Of a DNA stretch of 64,000 nucleotides, positions 1 through 8,988 are shown one piece after another. Positions within the stretch are counted from its first letter, which is position 1, and every line of letters starts with the position of its first letter. Below the pieces are notes generated by a model. The model saw nothing but the letters and a program-made list of their open reading frames with translations. It was not told where the DNA came from and searched no databases. A program made the position numbers and the translations under genes. Origin of the DNA: Escherichia marmotae (GTDB lineage: Bacteria; Pseudomonadota; Gammaproteobacteria; Enterobacterales; Enterobacteriaceae); NCBI RefSeq assembly GCF_002900365.1, contig NZ_CP025979.1, positions 2,356,001 through 2,420,000 on the forward strand. Direction: 5' to 3'.

Positions 1-2031
1 AGTACCACGTTGCACCACTTGCTGCATGGTCCATAGCGTCAGATACGCCGCTTGTGCCGGAACTGCGCGTTCCGCCTGCGGGAAGCTCTGATAGAGCACT
101 TTACCATCTTCGGCAATAACTGAACGCAATGCAGAAAGCGGCGCACGGTTACCACCGCTGGCGATAGTCTGGAATGCCTGCGCCACTTCGATTGGCGTTA
201 AGTTCAGCGCCCCAAGCAACATTGCCGGAACCGGATTCAACTGATCTTTCGGCACGCCCAGTTTAATCCAGGTGTCCGTTACCGCAGGTAACCCTAACGC
301 CATCCCCAGATTCACCGTTGGCACGTTCATCGAACGGGTCAGCGCATCTACCAACATTACTCTGCCGCTCTCGCTATAACGGCGGTCATCGTTCTGTGGT
401 GACCAGACCTGACCGTTAGGCTGACGCAGCGCGATTGGCGCATCGGCAATCCACGTATTCAGGCGATAGATTTTCGGCTGGCTTAAGGCCGTCAGATAGG
501 TCGCTGGTTTTGCCAGTGATCCAATCGAACGACGCGCCTGCATCGCACGGTTGTAACCCGCAAACTGCGGTTCGGAGCCACCGACCATCGCGCGAACTTC
601 ACCGCTAAAGCGGTCAACAACCACAATCGCTGTTTCCAGATCGCTCAACTTACGCTGTTTCTTCAGTGCCGGAATGCCTTCCACGGCGGCTTTTTCTGCC
701 GCGTCCTGAGCCACCGAGTCAAAAGTAGTGAAGATCTTCACGCCAGAGAGATCTTTCACTTTATCGCCCAGTTTCGCCTGCAACTCCTGGCGCACCAGTT
801 GCATAAAGGCAGGCTGCGGAGAGATCACCCCACCGCGCGGCTGTACGCCCAGCGGACGTGCGCTCAACATGTCGTAGAGTTCTTGATCAATAATCTGCTG
901 CTGTTGCAGCAGACGCAGTACCAGGTTACGTCGCTCAAGCGCCAGTTTCGGGTTGCGCCACGGGTTATAGATAGACGCACCTTTCACCATACCGACTAAC
1001 AGCGCCTGCTGATCAAGGCTCAACTCTTCTACCGGACGACCAAAGTAGTACAGGCTTGCCAGCGGGAAACCACGGATTTCGTTGTCACCGCTCTGACCGA
1101 GATATACCTCGTTCATATACAGCTCAAGAATGCGGTCTTTGCTGTAACGCGCATCCATGATTAACGCCATATAGGCTTCGTTCGCTTTACGCCAGTAAGA
1201 ACGTTCGCTAGAGAGGAACAGGTTCTTCACTAACTGTTGAGTCAGCGTACTCGCCCCCTGCACCGTGCGCCCGGCGGTCAGGTTCGCCAGCACCGCACGT
1301 CCAATGGAGTAGAGACTGATACCATCATGCTCGTAGAAATGACGGTCTTCTGTCGCCAGCAAAGTATCTACCAGCAAATCCGGGAAGCCACTACGCGGCA
1401 CAAACAGACGCTGTTCGCCGTTTGGTGAGGAGATCATGGTGATCAGACGCGGATCAAGACGGAAGAAACCGAACTGACGGTTGTTCTCCATATTGACAAT
1501 AGTCGCCAGATGATCGCCCTCAAAAGTCAGACGCGCACGCACCTGTCCTTCTTTACTATCCGGGAAATCAAACGGACGGCGGATCATCTCAATGCTGTTG
1601 GCCTGCACGGTAAATTCGCCAGGACGGGTCATCTTCGACACCTGACGATATTGCGTGGCCTCCAGCAATTTCACCATCTCGTTCTTGCTGATGGTCATGT
1701 CTGGCTCAAGGTTTACCATCCGACCATAAACTGCCGCTGGCAATTGCCACACCTTGCCATCAATACGGCTGCGAATTTTTTGATCGAGATAAACACCGTA
1801 AACGGCGATTAACACCGCAAATACGATCCCCAGTTTCAGTAGCAGCCATAGCCAGCCGCGTTTACCACGAGGCTTACGCCCTTTGCCCTTACCTTTGCGT
1901 GGCATCGGTTCTTCATCCTCATAGTCATCATAATCGTCGTCATCTTCGTAGCGACGACGGCTTACCTTTTGTTTGACAGGACGCGTCGGTTTCCCTTTGC
2001 GTCCAATTGGCTCGCGGTCATTCCCGGCCAT
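1..2031 (-). CDS. mrcB: Penicillin-binding protein 1B (partial, C-terminus outside window)
   Basis: Bifunctional inner-membrane peptidoglycan glycosyltransferase and DD-transpeptidase that polymerises and cross-links the wall. The frame is open from ATG at 2031 to base 1, giving 677 codons; roughly the last 165 residues, including the KTGT motif, lie beyond the window. Visible in order: a basic and acidic cytoplasmic tail, one membrane segment (about residues 60-80), the UB2H region, the glycosyltransferase domain with TEDRHFYEHDG (catalytic Glu at codon 228) and the transpeptidase SLAK motif (Ser at codon 505). These residues are numbered 233 and 510 in K-12, so the N-terminal tail is about five residues shorter here. 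The internal Met used for the short isoform is codon 43 (base 1905). Divergent neighbours are absent; hrpB lies upstream on the same strand. Confidence 0.97.
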   Translation of the reverse strand, partial: MAGNDREPIGRKGKPTRPVKQKVSRRRYEDDDDYDDYEDEEPMPRKGKGKGRKPRGKRGWLWLLLKLGIVFAVLIAVYGVYLDQKIRSRIDGKVWQLPAAVYGRMVNLEPDMTISKNEMVKLLEATQYRQVSKMTRPGEFTVQANSIEMIRRPFDFPDSKEGQVRARLTFEGDHLATIVNMENNRQFGFFRLDPRLITMISSPNGEQRLFVPRSGFPDLLVDTLLATEDRHFYEHDGISLYSIGRAVLANLTAGRTVQGASTLTQQLVKNLFLSSERSYWRKANEAYMALIMDARYSKDRILELYMNEVYLGQSGDNEIRGFPLASLYYFGRPVEELSLDQQALLVGMVKGASIYNPWRNPKLALERRNLVLRLLQQQQIIDQELYDMLSARPLGVQPRGGVISPQPAFMQLVRQELQAKLGDKVKDLSGVKIFTTFDSVAQDAAEKAAVEGIPALKKQRKLSDLETAIVVVDRFSGEVRAMVGGSEPQFAGYNRAMQARRSIGSLAKPATYLTALSQPKIYRLNTWIADAPIALRQPNGQVWSPQNDDRRYSESGRVMLVDALTRSMNVPTVNLGMALGLPAVTDTWIKLGVPKDQLNPVPAMLLGALNLTPIEVAQAFQTIASGGNRAPLSALRSVIAEDGKVLYQSFPQAERAVPAQAAYLTLWTMQQVVQRGT

Positions 2032-2117
2032 ACATTTTCTCCGCAATATTCAGGCGCAAAAGCCCGATTTTCTATTCTTCTGTGACAAGACAGAAGAAGA
2101 TATCTCTCAAAGTACTT

Positions 2118-2152
2118 TTCGCCCTCCCCCTATGGGAGAGAACCGGGGCGAA
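2118..2152. repeat. GC-rich imperfect palindrome between mrcB and hrpB
   Basis: The outer arms TTCGCCC (2118-2124) and GGGCGAA (2146-2152) enclose inner arms CTCCC (2124-2128) and GGGAG (2134-2138). It resembles the boxC class of intergenic palindromes of enterobacteria. It could also act as a terminator for hrpB or sit in the mrcB leader. Confidence 0.5.
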
Positions 2153-2179
2153 GGGACTGCCCGTGCCCGTTTACCAACC

Positions 2180-4609
2180 TCACGAATACTTTTTCGTCCG
2201 TCGCGTCGGTGCGGTATTCGCCGGGTCGTCCGGCCAGACGTGTTTGGGATAACGCCCTTTCATCTCTTTTTGCACCTCGCGATACGCTCCCTGCCAGAAG
2301 GCACTTAAATCACGCGTGATTTGCAGCGGCCTCTGGGCGGGTGAAAGCAATTCCAGCACCAGCGGCACGCGCCCCTGAGCGATAGTCGGATTAGTGGCTT
2401 CGCCAAACATCTCTTGCATTCTCACCGCCAGCGCGGGTGGGTTATCTTCATGATAACGAATGGCGATCCGGCTTCCCGTCGGCACAGTGTAATGCGCAGG
2501 CAATTCACTATCCAGACGTTGCTGCATTCCCCAATCAAGTAATCCGCGCAGCGCCTGATAAACATCAAGAGATTTCAGGCCACGCAGCGAATGTACGCCG
2601 GCCATATGTGGCAGCAGCCACGTTTCCAGCGACGCCAGCAAGCTCGCCTCATCCATTGCTGGCCAATCATATTCCTGTAACCACTTTGCAGCACACAGCA
2701 AACGCAAGCGTAGCTGCTCCGCTTCCGGCGTCCAGTTAAGAACGTTTAGACCTTTATCGCGAATACCGTTGAGCATTGCATGATGTAATTCATCTTCCGA
2801 CGGTTTCGCCAGCGGCTGTACTTTTACTGTGAGCTGACCAATCTGCAACCGACGCTAGGCCTTCAGCGTGCCTTGTGCATCGTCCCATTCAACGGTGTCA
2901 GATTGCTGTAATAGCTGTGAGCAGCGTTGCACTAACTCATCAATATCGACCGGTAGCGCCAGTAGAATTCGCGCATCCGGCGAGGCGCTGCCCTGCAATA
3001 ACAAAGGAGCGATCAACCACTCGTGGCGGCTTAAGGCATCATCCGCGTCCAGCATTGCTCCCATACCGTTCGCCAGTTGATAACGACCATCCTGGCCACG
3101 GCGACGAGCAATACGATCGGCAAAGGCCTGGGCAAGTAGCGGCGCAATAAACGCACTGTCGGCCTCGCCACCACGGACGTTTAAGCGCTTTAACAGTTGC
3201 TGACTACGCTGTTGCCAGGCCGGTTGATTGCGGGAAAACGCCACTTCCAGGTCGCTATTCCCCATGCGGGGCGGCTCTTCGAGAATGGCGGCAATTTTTG
3301 CGGCGGTAGCGGCTTCATCATCACTCTTCGCGCTCACCAGCATAGCGGCTAACCGCGGATCATTACCCAGCGTCGCCATTTTTTGCCCTTTCGCGCTAAG
3401 TCGTTCGCCATCCAGCGCGCCAAGCATCTGTAACAGGCGTTTCGCAGCCTGTAGATTCACCGTTGGTGGTTGATCCAACCAGTTCATCTGCGCCGGATCG
3501 CTGCATCCCCATTGCAGTAATTCCATCAGCAAACCGGAGAGATCGCTTTGTAAGATTTCCGGTTCACTTTGTGCAGCGGCGCGTTCCGCCTGTTCTTTGG
3601 CGATCAAATGCAGGCAAATGCCCGGCTCCAGTCGCCCGGCGCGCCCGGCACGCTGCGTCATCGACGCCTGACTAACTCGCTGGGTAATCAACCGTGTAAG
3701 ACCCGTTCGCGGATCAAAGCGCGCCATCCTTTCCTGGGCGCAATCCACCACCAGGCGAATACCTTCGATAGTTAAACTGGTTTCAGCAATATTGGTTGCC
3801 AGCACCACTTTGCGCATCCCTTGTGGTGCCGGGAGGATCGCTTTTCGCTGATCGTTCAACGACAATGCGCCATACAGTGGACAAAGCAACACATCACTGC
3901 CTACACGCGAAGCCAGTTGTTCCTGCACACGCTGAATTTCCCCGACGCCAGGTAAAAACAGCAGCAGAGATCCTGCTTCCTGGCGTAGCAATTCGGCGGT
4001 GGCGACAGCAACGGCTTCGTCAAAACGTTGATGTGTAGGCAGCGGCAAATAGCGGCGCTCCACCGGATACGAACGTCCTGCGGAAACAACAACGGGGGCT
4101 TCCGGCAACATTTGCTGTAAGCGCTCGTTATCCAGCGTGGCTGACATAATCAGCAGCTTCAGGTCATCGCGCAGCCCTTGTTGCACATCGAGTAACAACG
4201 CCAGCGCCAGATCCGCCTGCAGACTGCGTTCATGAAACTCATCAAGGATCACCAGACCGACGCCGCTTAGTTCCGGGTCGCGTTGGATCATGCGCGTCAA
4301 CACCCCTTCAGTAACGACTTCCAAACGGGTATTCGGCCCGACGCAATTTTGCGCACGCATCCGGTAGCCAACGGTATCGCCGGGCTTTTCGTTAAGCAGC
4401 TCCGCCAGCCGTTGCGCGACGTTACGCGCCGCCAGACGCCGCGGCTCCAGCAGGATGATTTTCCCGCGAATACCAGGATGCGCCAGCAGTTGCAGCGGCA
4501 GCCAGGTCGATTTCCCGGCTCCGGTCGGCGCGCTTAATAACACCTGCGGTGCACAATCGAGGGCGGCAAGTAATTCAGGTAAGACGGCAGCAACGGGCAA
4601 CAACGACAC
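2180..4609 (-). pseudogene. hrpB: ATP-dependent RNA helicase-like HrpB, interrupted by an in-frame amber codon
   Basis: DEAH-family helicase-like protein of unclear cellular role, coded opposite thpR. I start it at GTG 4609 because AGGAG lies six bases upstream and because 809 codons then fit the usual length exactly; an ATG at 4654 is also in frame. Visible: Walker A APTGAGKST (residues 27-35), DEFH box, SAT motif, and QRAGRAGR motif VI. Codon 585 (2855-2857) is TAG where K-12 has, from memory, TGG (Trp). Reading continues in the same frame after it for 224 codons with full family similarity (residues RRLQIGQL onward, ending TRRTKKYS). The stop removes the whole C-terminal HrpB_C region. A suppressor strain would make full-length protein; a sequencing error is the other explanation. 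No internal restart with a good ribosome-binding site is evident. Confidence 0.9.
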
Positions 4610-4682
4610 AAAACGCTCCTGAGGGTTAACATTCTTCGCGGCGCATTGTAGCATCGCGGTAATTCATAACCGAGTGCCTGAC

Positions 4683-5213
4683 ATGTCTGAACCGCAACGG
4701 CTGTTCTTTGCCATCGACTTACCTGCAGAAATCCGCGAACAGATTATCCACTGGCGCGCCGCACAGTTTCCACCAGAAGCGGGGCGTCCGGTTGCCGCTG
4801 AGAACTTGCATCTGACGCTGGCGTTTTTAGGCGAAGTGAGCGCAGAGAAAGAGAAGGCGCTCTCACTTTTGGCCGGACGGATTCGTCAACCCGGTTTCAC
4901 ACTAACGCTTGATGACGCCGGTCAGTGGCTACGTTCTCGCGTGGTGTGGCTTGGTATGCGCCAGCCGCCGCGCGGATTAATCCAACTGGCGAATATGCTT
5001 CGTTCACAAGCAGCACGCAGTGGTTGTTTTCAAAGCAATCGACCGTTTCATCCGCATATCACCTTATTGCGCGATGCCAGCGAGGCGGTGACAATCCCGC
5101 CGCCTGGCTTTAACTGGTCGTATGCGGTGACGGAGTTCACCCTTTACGCTTCCTCGTTTGCCCGAGGACGCACACGCTACACGCCGCTAAAACGCTGGAC
5201 ACTGACGCAATAA
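4683..5213 (+). CDS. thpR: RNA 2',3'-cyclic phosphodiesterase (2H family)
   Basis: 176-residue cytoplasmic member of the 2H phosphoesterase family, formerly LigT, which opens 2',3'-cyclic phosphates and can join tRNA half-molecules with 2'-5' linkage in vitro. Both signature HxTx tetrapeptides are present: HLTL near residue 43 and HITL near residue 127. I use ATG 4683; a GTG nine bases upstream (4674) is in frame but the ATG gives the usual length. Its start region faces hrpB head to head, with 73 bp between the two start codons. sfsA follows 16 bp after its stop, so the two are likely cotranscribed. Confidence 0.95.
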   Translation: MSEPQRLFFAIDLPAEIREQIIHWRAAQFPPEAGRPVAAENLHLTLAFLGEVSAEKEKALSLLAGRIRQPGFTLTLDDAGQWLRSRVVWLGMRQPPRGLIQLANMLRSQAARSGCFQSNRPFHPHITLLRDASEAVTIPPPGFNWSYAVTEFTLYASSFARGRTRYTPLKRWTLTQ

Positions 5214-5229
5214 CAAGGGTTTTATCGCA

Positions 5230-5935
5230 ATGGAATTTTCACCCCCTCTACAACGCGCTACGCTGGTTCAACGTTATAAACGTTTTTTAGCCGATGTGAT
5301 CACACCAGATGGCCAGGAATTAACGCTACACTGCCCGAATACTGGCGCGATGACCGGTTGTGCAACACCTGGAGATACCGTCTGGTATTCAACTTCCGAC
5401 AACACAAAACGGAAATATCCGCACACCTGGGAACTGACCCAAAGCCAAAACGGTGCATTTATTTGCGTCAATACACTTTGGGCAAACAGATTGACGAAAG
5501 AGGCTATCCTTAATGGGAATATTTCGGAGCTGTCAGGCTATAGCTCGCTGAAAAGCGAAGTAAAATACGGTGCCGAACGCAGCCGTGTTGACTTCATGTT
5601 ACAGGCGAGGTTTCGACCTGACTGCTATATTGAAGTGAAATCGGTTACGTTAGCGGAAAACGAACAGGGATACTTTCCCGATGCAGTGACTGAACGAGGT
5701 CAGAAACATCTTCGGGAGTTGATGAGCGTAGCGGCTGAAGGCCAGCGTGCAGTGATTTTTTTCGCCGTGCTACATTCAGCCATTACACGGTTTTCACCCG
5801 CGCGCCACATCGATGAGAAATACGCGCAACTATTGTCAGAGGCTCAACAGAGGGGGGGTAGAAATTCTGGCTTATAAGGCGGAACTTTCTGCTGAAGGTA
5901 TGGCTCTTAAAAAATCACTGCCCGTTACTCTGTAG
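5230..5935 (+). pseudogene. sfsA: Sugar fermentation stimulation protein SfsA, frameshifted near the 3' end
   Basis: SfsA is a DNA-binding or nuclease-like protein whose overproduction raises maltose-gene expression; its exact role is not settled. The reading frame from ATG 5230 matches the family through residue 208 or so. It then meets a run of seven G (5852-5858); six G would keep the frame, giving RGVEILAYKAE and a 234-residue product ending with TAG at 5933-5935. With seven G the frame shifts to RGGRNSGL and stops at 5877, for 215 residues. The lost 25 C-terminal residues are still encoded intact in the next frame, so the lesion is recent or an assembly error. Its neighbour dksA is a separate transcription unit. 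Confidence 0.9.
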
Positions 5936-6112
5936 TTGAATAAGTAACTGGTTAATTTACATTCTGGTCGCGTGCGCAAATACGCTTTTCCTCACACTGT
6001 TGTCAAGTGTTACGTTTAGATAATTGCTATCCGGAAAAGCATCTGCTATTTATAGCGGCCTCATTTTTCCCCCGAACATGGGGATCGATAGTGCGTGTTA
6101 AGGAGAAGCAAC

Positions 6113-6568
6113 ATGCAAGAAGGGCAAAACCGTAAAACATCGTCCCTGAGTATTCTCGCCATCGCTGGGGTGGAGCCATATCAGGAGAAGCCGGGCGAAG
6201 AGTATATGAACGAAGCCCAGCTGGCGCACTTCCGTCGTATTCTGGAAGCATGGCGTAATCAACTCAGGGATGAAGTCGATCGCACCGTTACACATATGCA
6301 GGATGAAGCCGCCAACTTCCCGGATCCGGTAGACCGTGCCGCCCAGGAAGAAGAGTTCAGCCTCGAACTGCGTAACCGCGATCGCGAGCGTAAGCTGATC
6401 AAAAAGATCGAGAAGACGCTGAAAAAAGTGGAAGACGAAGATTTCGGCTACTGCGAATCCTGCGGTGTTGAAATTGGTATTCGTCGTCTGGAAGCGCGCC
6501 CAACAGCCGATCTGTGCATCGACTGCAAAACGCTGGCTGAAATTCGCGAAAAACAGATGGCTGGCTAA
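6113..6568 (+). CDS. dksA: RNA polymerase-binding transcription factor DksA
   Basis: 151-residue regulator that enters the RNA polymerase secondary channel and works with ppGpp to adjust rRNA, tRNA and amino-acid promoters. The coiled-coil carries the two tip aspartates, Asp71 and Asp74, in FPDPVDRA. The zinc finger is complete: Cys114, Cys117, Cys135 and Cys138. I start at ATG 6113, preceded by AAGGAG with suitable spacing; an in-frame codon at 6095 has no such site. The 177-bp gap after sfsA holds its promoter. gluQ follows after a terminator-like hairpin at 6597-6620. Confidence 0.98.
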   Translation: MQEGQNRKTSSLSILAIAGVEPYQEKPGEEYMNEAQLAHFRRILEAWRNQLRDEVDRTVTHMQDEAANFPDPVDRAAQEEEFSLELRNRDRERKLIKKIEKTLKKVEDEDFGYCESCGVEIGIRRLEARPTADLCIDCKTLAEIREKQMAG

Positions 6569-6596
6569 TTAAAGCTGTTCCATCACGTTTACCACA

Positions 6597-6626
6597 GGCG
6601 GGAAATGCTCCCGCCTTATTTTTTGT
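6597..6626 (+). terminator. dksA terminator overlapping the gluQ start codon
   Basis: Stem GGCGGGA (6597-6603) pairs with TCCCGCC (6609-6615), followed by a T-rich stretch. The ATG of gluQ (6605-6607) lies in the loop. Read-through RNA would therefore have its gluQ start held in a hairpin. This arrangement is known for the E. coli dksA-gluQ pair. Confidence 0.85.
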
Positions 6627-7531
6627 TCAAAGAGATGACAGACACACACTATATTGGGCGCTTTGCCCCCTCACCTTCCGGCGAACTTCATTTTGGTTCT
6701 CTGATCGCTGCGCTTGGCAGCTATCTGCAAGCACACGCCCGGCAAGGTCGCTGGCTGGTACGCATTGAAGATATCGACCCACCCCGTGAAGTTCCCGGTG
6801 CCGCAGAGACTATCCTGCGCCAACTGGAACATTACGGCCTGCACTGGGACGGCGATGTTCTCTGGCAATCCCAACGTCACGACGCCTATCGTGAAGCCCT
6901 CGCCTGGTTACGTGAGCAAGGACTAAGTTATTACTGCACCTGTACGCGCGCACGTATTCACAGTATTGGCGGTATCTACGACGGTCATTGCCGTGAATTG
7001 CATCATGGCCCGGACAACGCGGCTGTACGTATTCGGCAGGTGCATCCGGTTATGCAGTTCACTGACCAACTGCGCGGCATTATCCACGCCGACGAAAAAC
7101 TGGCGCAGGAAGATTTTATTATTCATCGCCGTGATGGTTTGTTTGCCTATAACCTGGCTGTGGTGGTTGATGATCACTTTCAGGGCGTGACTGAAATTGT
7201 CCGTGGCGCAGATTTGATTGAACCCACAGTGCGGCAAATCTCGCTGTACCAGCTTTTTGACTGGCAAGCGCCAGATTACATTCATTTGCCGCTGGCGCTT
7301 AACGCACAAGGCGCTAAACTTTCCAAGCAGAATCATGCGCCTGCGTTACCAAAAGGCGACCCGCGCCCGGTACTAATCGCGGCACTTCAATTTCTTGGTC
7401 AGCAGGCAGAAACACATTGGCAGGATTTCAGCGTCGAGCAAATCCTTCAGTCAGCCGTCAAAAACTGGACGCTGACCGCCGTACCTGAGTCGGCAATTGT
7501 AAATTCAACATTCTCAAATGCGTCATGCTGA
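6605..7531 (+). CDS. gluQ: Glutamyl-Q tRNA(Asp) synthetase
   Basis: 308-residue paralogue of the catalytic core of glutamyl-tRNA synthetase. It activates glutamate and transfers it to the queuosine base at position 34 of tRNA(Asp), with no anticodon-binding domain. Visible: the class I signature PSPSGELHFGS (residues 22-32), the cysteine pair CTC with a later GIYDGHC that form the zinc site, and the KLSKQ motif (KMSKS-like). ATG 6605 lies in the loop of the dksA terminator; the next in-frame ATG, 6635, would remove ten residues without touching a motif and remains possible. Transcription is expected mainly by read-through from dksA. pcnB follows 59 bp later. Confidence 0.95.
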   Translation: MLPPYFLFKEMTDTHYIGRFAPSPSGELHFGSLIAALGSYLQAHARQGRWLVRIEDIDPPREVPGAAETILRQLEHYGLHWDGDVLWQSQRHDAYREALAWLREQGLSYYCTCTRARIHSIGGIYDGHCRELHHGPDNAAVRIRQVHPVMQFTDQLRGIIHADEKLAQEDFIIHRRDGLFAYNLAVVVDDHFQGVTEIVRGADLIEPTVRQISLYQLFDWQAPDYIHLPLALNAQGAKLSKQNHAPALPKGDPRPVLIAALQFLGQQAETHWQDFSVEQILQSAVKNWTLTAVPESAIVNSTFSNASC

Positions 7532-7580
7532 GCTATGATTAGCCGCTATTTTTTTGTCCTGAATGATGTTTGACACTACC

Positions 7581-7593
7581 GAGGTGTATTATT
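7581..7593 (+). promoter_or_regulatory. Ribosome-binding site and AUU start of pcnB
   Basis: GAGGTG (7581-7586) followed by TATT and the codon ATT (7591-7593). The position of the site, not the codon, decides the start. Confidence 0.85.
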
Positions 7594-8988
7594 TTTACCC
7601 GAGTCGCTAATTTTTGCCGCAAGGTGCTAAGCCGCGAGGAGAGCGAGGCTGAACAGGCAGTCGCCCGTCCACAGGTGACGGTGATCCCGCGTGAACAGCA
7701 TGCTATTTCCCGCAAAGATATCAGTGAAAATGCCCTGAAGGTAATGTACAGGCTCAATAAAGCGGGATACGAAGCCTGGCTGGTTGGCGGCGGCGTGCGC
7801 GACCTGTTACTTGGCAAAAAGCCGAAAGATTTCGACGTGACCACTAACGCCACGCCTGAGCAGGTACGCAAACTATTCCGTAACTGCCGTCTGGTGGGTC
7901 GCCGTTTCCGTCTTGCTCACGTGATGTTTGGTCCGGAAATTATCGAAGTCGCAACCTTCCGTGGGCACCACGAAGGCAACGTCAGCGACCGCACGACCTC
8001 CCAGCGTGGGCAAAACGGCATGTTGCTGCGCGACAACATATTCGGCTCCATCGAAGAAGACGCCCAGCGCCGCGATTTCACCATCAACAGCCTGTATTAC
8101 AGCGTCGCGGATTTTACCGTCCGTGATTACGTTGGCGGCATGAAAGATCTGAAAGACGGCGTGATTCGCCTGATTGGTAACCCGGAAACGCGCTACCGTG
8201 AAGATCCGGTACGTATGCTGCGCGCGGTACGTTTTGCCGCCAAGTTGGGTATGCGTATCAGCCCGGAAACCGCAGAACCGATCCCACGCCTGGCTACCCT
8301 GCTGAACGATATCCCACCGGCACGCCTGTTTGAAGAATCACTCAAACTTCTACAAGCAGGCTACGGTTACGAAACCTATAAATTGCTGTGTGAATATCAT
8401 CTGTTCCAGCCGCTGTTCCCGACCATTACCCGTTACTTCACGGAAAATGGCGACAGCCCAATGGAGCGGATGATTGAGCAGGTACTGAAAAATACTGATA
8501 CGCGTATCCATAATGATATGCGCGTTAACCCGGCGTTCCTGTTTGCCGCCATGTTCTGGTATCCACTGCTGGAGACGGCACAAAAAATCGCGCAAGAGAG
8601 CGGCCTTACCTATCACGATGCTTTCGCGCTGGCGATGAACGATGTGCTGGACGAAGCCTGCCGTTCACTGGCGATCCCGAAACGTCTGACTACGCTAACT
8701 CGCGATATCTGGCAGTTGCAGTTGCGCATGTCCCGTCGTCAGGGCAAACGTGCATGGAAACTGCTGGAGCATCCGAAATTCCGCGCCGCTTACGACCTGC
8801 TGGCACTGCGTGCAGAAGTGGAACGCAACGCTGAGCTGCAACGTCTGGCGAAATGGTGGGGTGAATTCCAGGTTTCTGCGCCACCAGATCAAAAAGGGAT
8901 GCTCACCGAGCTGGATGAAGAACCAGCACAGCGCCGTCGTACTCGTCGTCCGCGCAAACGCGCACCGCGTCGCGAGGGCACCACATGA
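7591..8988 (+). CDS. pcnB: Poly(A) polymerase I, AUU start codon
   Basis: Adds 3' poly(A) tails that mark RNAs such as RNA I of ColE1 plasmids for decay, hence plasmid copy-number control. The product of 465 residues begins at ATT 7591 (reading FTRVANF after the first residue), five bases after the strong ribosome-binding site GAGGTG at 7581-7586. No ATG or GTG is placed to give the known N-terminus; an in-frame TTG at 7570 lies upstream of that site. Initiation at AUU, which keeps expression low through IF3 discrimination, is established for E. coli pcnB. The nucleotidyltransferase core shows GGGVRDLLLG and DFDV. A basic arginine-rich tail ends the protein. Its TGA overlaps the folK ATG by four bases (8985-8988). 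Confidence 0.95.
   Translation: MFTRVANFCRKVLSREESEAEQAVARPQVTVIPREQHAISRKDISENALKVMYRLNKAGYEAWLVGGGVRDLLLGKKPKDFDVTTNATPEQVRKLFRNCRLVGRRFRLAHVMFGPEIIEVATFRGHHEGNVSDRTTSQRGQNGMLLRDNIFGSIEEDAQRRDFTINSLYYSVADFTVRDYVGGMKDLKDGVIRLIGNPETRYREDPVRMLRAVRFAAKLGMRISPETAEPIPRLATLLNDIPPARLFEESLKLLQAGYGYETYKLLCEYHLFQPLFPTITRYFTENGDSPMERMIEQVLKNTDTRIHNDMRVNPAFLFAAMFWYPLLETAQKIAQESGLTYHDAFALAMNDVLDEACRSLAIPKRLTTLTRDIWQLQLRMSRRQGKRAWKLLEHPKFRAAYDLLALRAEVERNAELQRLAKWWGEFQVSAPPDQKGMLTELDEEPAQRRRTRRPRKRAPRREGTT

Noticed and set aside
2180..2848. Separate 222-codon gene after the hrpB amber codon, starting at TTG
   Set aside because: It is the continuation of hrpB in the same frame; no ribosome-binding site precedes the TTG.
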